From Bombus terrestris (Eukaryota > Arthropoda > Insecta > Hymenoptera > Apidae), in the NCBI RefSeq assembly GCF_910591885.1, contig NC_063272.1, positions 12,908,364-12,972,363 on the forward strand: DNA of 64,000 nucleotides, written 5' to 3'. Below are positions 62,711-64,000 of the stretch, piece by piece; the first letter of the stretch is position 1; the number at the start of each line of letters is the position of its first letter. The notes under the pieces are model-generated. The model had not been told where the DNA came from. It ran no database searches and saw only the letters and a list, made by a program, of their open reading frames with translations. Made by a program: the position numbers and the translations under genes.

Positions 62711-64000
62711 AGAACCTTTGCTTTGGAATAGTAATAAGTTTGTTATTCCGATATTGTGTTCGTTTGATAGTGTTCACGTTGAACAAGTATCGCGTTGTAT
62801 TATAGATATCGATCTGCCTATATCGATTCTGCTACCAGTGACTGAATTCTCTTGTTGTACATACAGTAGTCCCGGTTTAACTGTGCCAATAGGACAAGAA
62901 TAATTATTCTCAAACAAAATAAAAGCATACGAATAATTACAAGTAAGTTTCTTGTTGATACAAGTAGTTTTCTAAAGTTATTTGTAATCTCTATGATATG
63001 GATATCATCATATGCATATCTCTATGGAAAACATCGATGTACGGCATTGAAAAATGGACTTCTTTTTTAATTCATAACGTGACGTGCGCTGAGATGTTTA
63101 TATTTCCTATGATGTGTCTTCCAAGAAACAGTTAAATTTTTTTTTAAATACTAACTTTTTCCTTTTACCGTCGATTTATCGATCAAGATTCCTGTGAATT
63201 TTCTTGGACATTACTATTTTTAACGTGAAAGTTATTGTAAAGAAATATCAGCTTGATTCTATGTGACTCTGGATTTATTTCTTTATCAATGTATGGTAAA
63301 CAAATAATTTTTTCCACACACAAACTGTCAAAGTGATCTCAATCAAAAAAGCACGTATTATAAGATTCACCATAAGACAAGATATTTATTAGACAAAGAG
63401 ACAATTTTATTATATAAACTATGCATAATTTTGCAAAATATATAAACTAGGTAATTTAAATTATGACTAGTTATAAATATTTTAATCTGTAGGATAATAA
63501 TATTGAATCTTATATTTAACAAAATTCATATTTACAGCTCTTAATTTGAACTCTTTTGATAACAATATAGAAGAAAACAACCGTTATATGTGTATAAATG
63601 TATGATCTTATTCATTCATTCTAATTTTTCTCAAATACTGCTTTATCAAATCAAATATATGCTGCTATATAAATATATAAATATATACTGCTTAATCAAA
63701 TATATTTGAAATAATATTTGAAAATAAATTTTTGAATAAACAATTTTAAAATGAAATTTTAAAGTAATATTTACTCTTAATGGAAAAAGGTATATATTGC
63801 AAATCCTTAATTAAAATAAATTAAAATTATATTAAAATTATAGATGTAATTATTCAGAGATATTATTTTAAAGTACTGCAAAAGTATTTTAGGTTTTATG
63901 TCATGTTCTATTAATATTTCTATGATATTTTCAAATATATCGAAAAATCATAGTGCATTTAACATTTACATAATAATTTCTTCTGTCATAACTGCAAATC
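62711..64000. other. AT-rich tail of the window
   Basis: No supported gene; scattered ta-rich stretches, for example 63660-63690. Confidence 0.5.

Noticed and set aside
1..64000. CRISPR arrays, tRNA or rRNA genes, complete transposons
   Set aside because: No regularly spaced repeats with unique spacers, no A/B-box tRNA pattern, no rRNA-like conserved blocks and no transposase or reverse transcriptase frame were seen by eye. A covariance-model scan was not possible here.

Overview
The window looks like nuclear DNA from a hymenopteran insect, probably a bee. It is AT-rich with CpG-rich islands, has introns from about 70 bp to over 10 kb with GT/AG borders, carries many AT-type microsatellites, and encodes a protein of the insect diacylglycerol kinase theta type. 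No operon, rRNA, tRNA, CRISPR array or intact transposon was seen. All exon borders were derived by hand from open frames, splice-site consensus and phase agreement; there is no transcript evidence here.

Layout. (1) 1-1275, + strand: the last two coding exons of an unidentified gene that enters from the left. A separate CpG-rich open frame at 1908-2216 ends in a CAAX-like tetrapeptide. (2) About 3.93-5.44 kb: a CpG-rich island holding the promoter/5'UTR and first coding exon of the main gene. (3) 5304-43430, + strand: a complete diacylglycerol kinase theta gene, with 16 constitutive coding exons plus one of two alternative terminal exons (40194-40304 or 43317-43430). All junction phases agree. 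The product is about 931 or 932 residues: three canonical C1 zinc fingers, a short charged linker, an RA/PH-like region, an RRM-like segment, the DAGK catalytic domain (GGDGT) and the accessory domain. Introns 1 and 5 exceed 10 kb and make up about half the locus. (4) About 43.4-47.5 kb: a probable long 3'UTR of the distal isoform. (5) 50704-54988, - strand: the 3' end of a gene whose product ends with part of an MRH (mannose-6-phosphate-receptor homology) domain, one membrane span and a 58-residue tail full of endosomal sorting signals. This resembles the CI-MPR/Lerp class of lysosomal enzyme receptor. It is convergent (tail to tail) with the kinase gene. Its upstream exons were not found and may lie beyond the window. 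(6) 55-64 kb: AT-rich intron or intergenic DNA with small repeats, one unrecognised CpG-richer block near 58.0-58.3 kb and a CpG-rich block near 62.2-62.7 kb that may be a promoter.

How the genes work. The kinase phosphorylates diacylglycerol to phosphatidic acid, ending DAG signalling at membranes. The receptor tail predicts cycling between Golgi, endosomes and plasma membrane. Nothing in the sequence links the two functionally.

The most interesting points are: two duplicated, mutually exclusive last exons of the kinase, only one ending in a possible PDZ ligand; two strong in-phase tandem splice donors 15 bp apart in exon 5; a phase-compatible alternative first exon with TATA and initiator motifs that would make an 82-residue receptor fragment without any luminal domain; and several undescribed repeat arrangements, including a repeat pair bracketing kinase exons 6-7.
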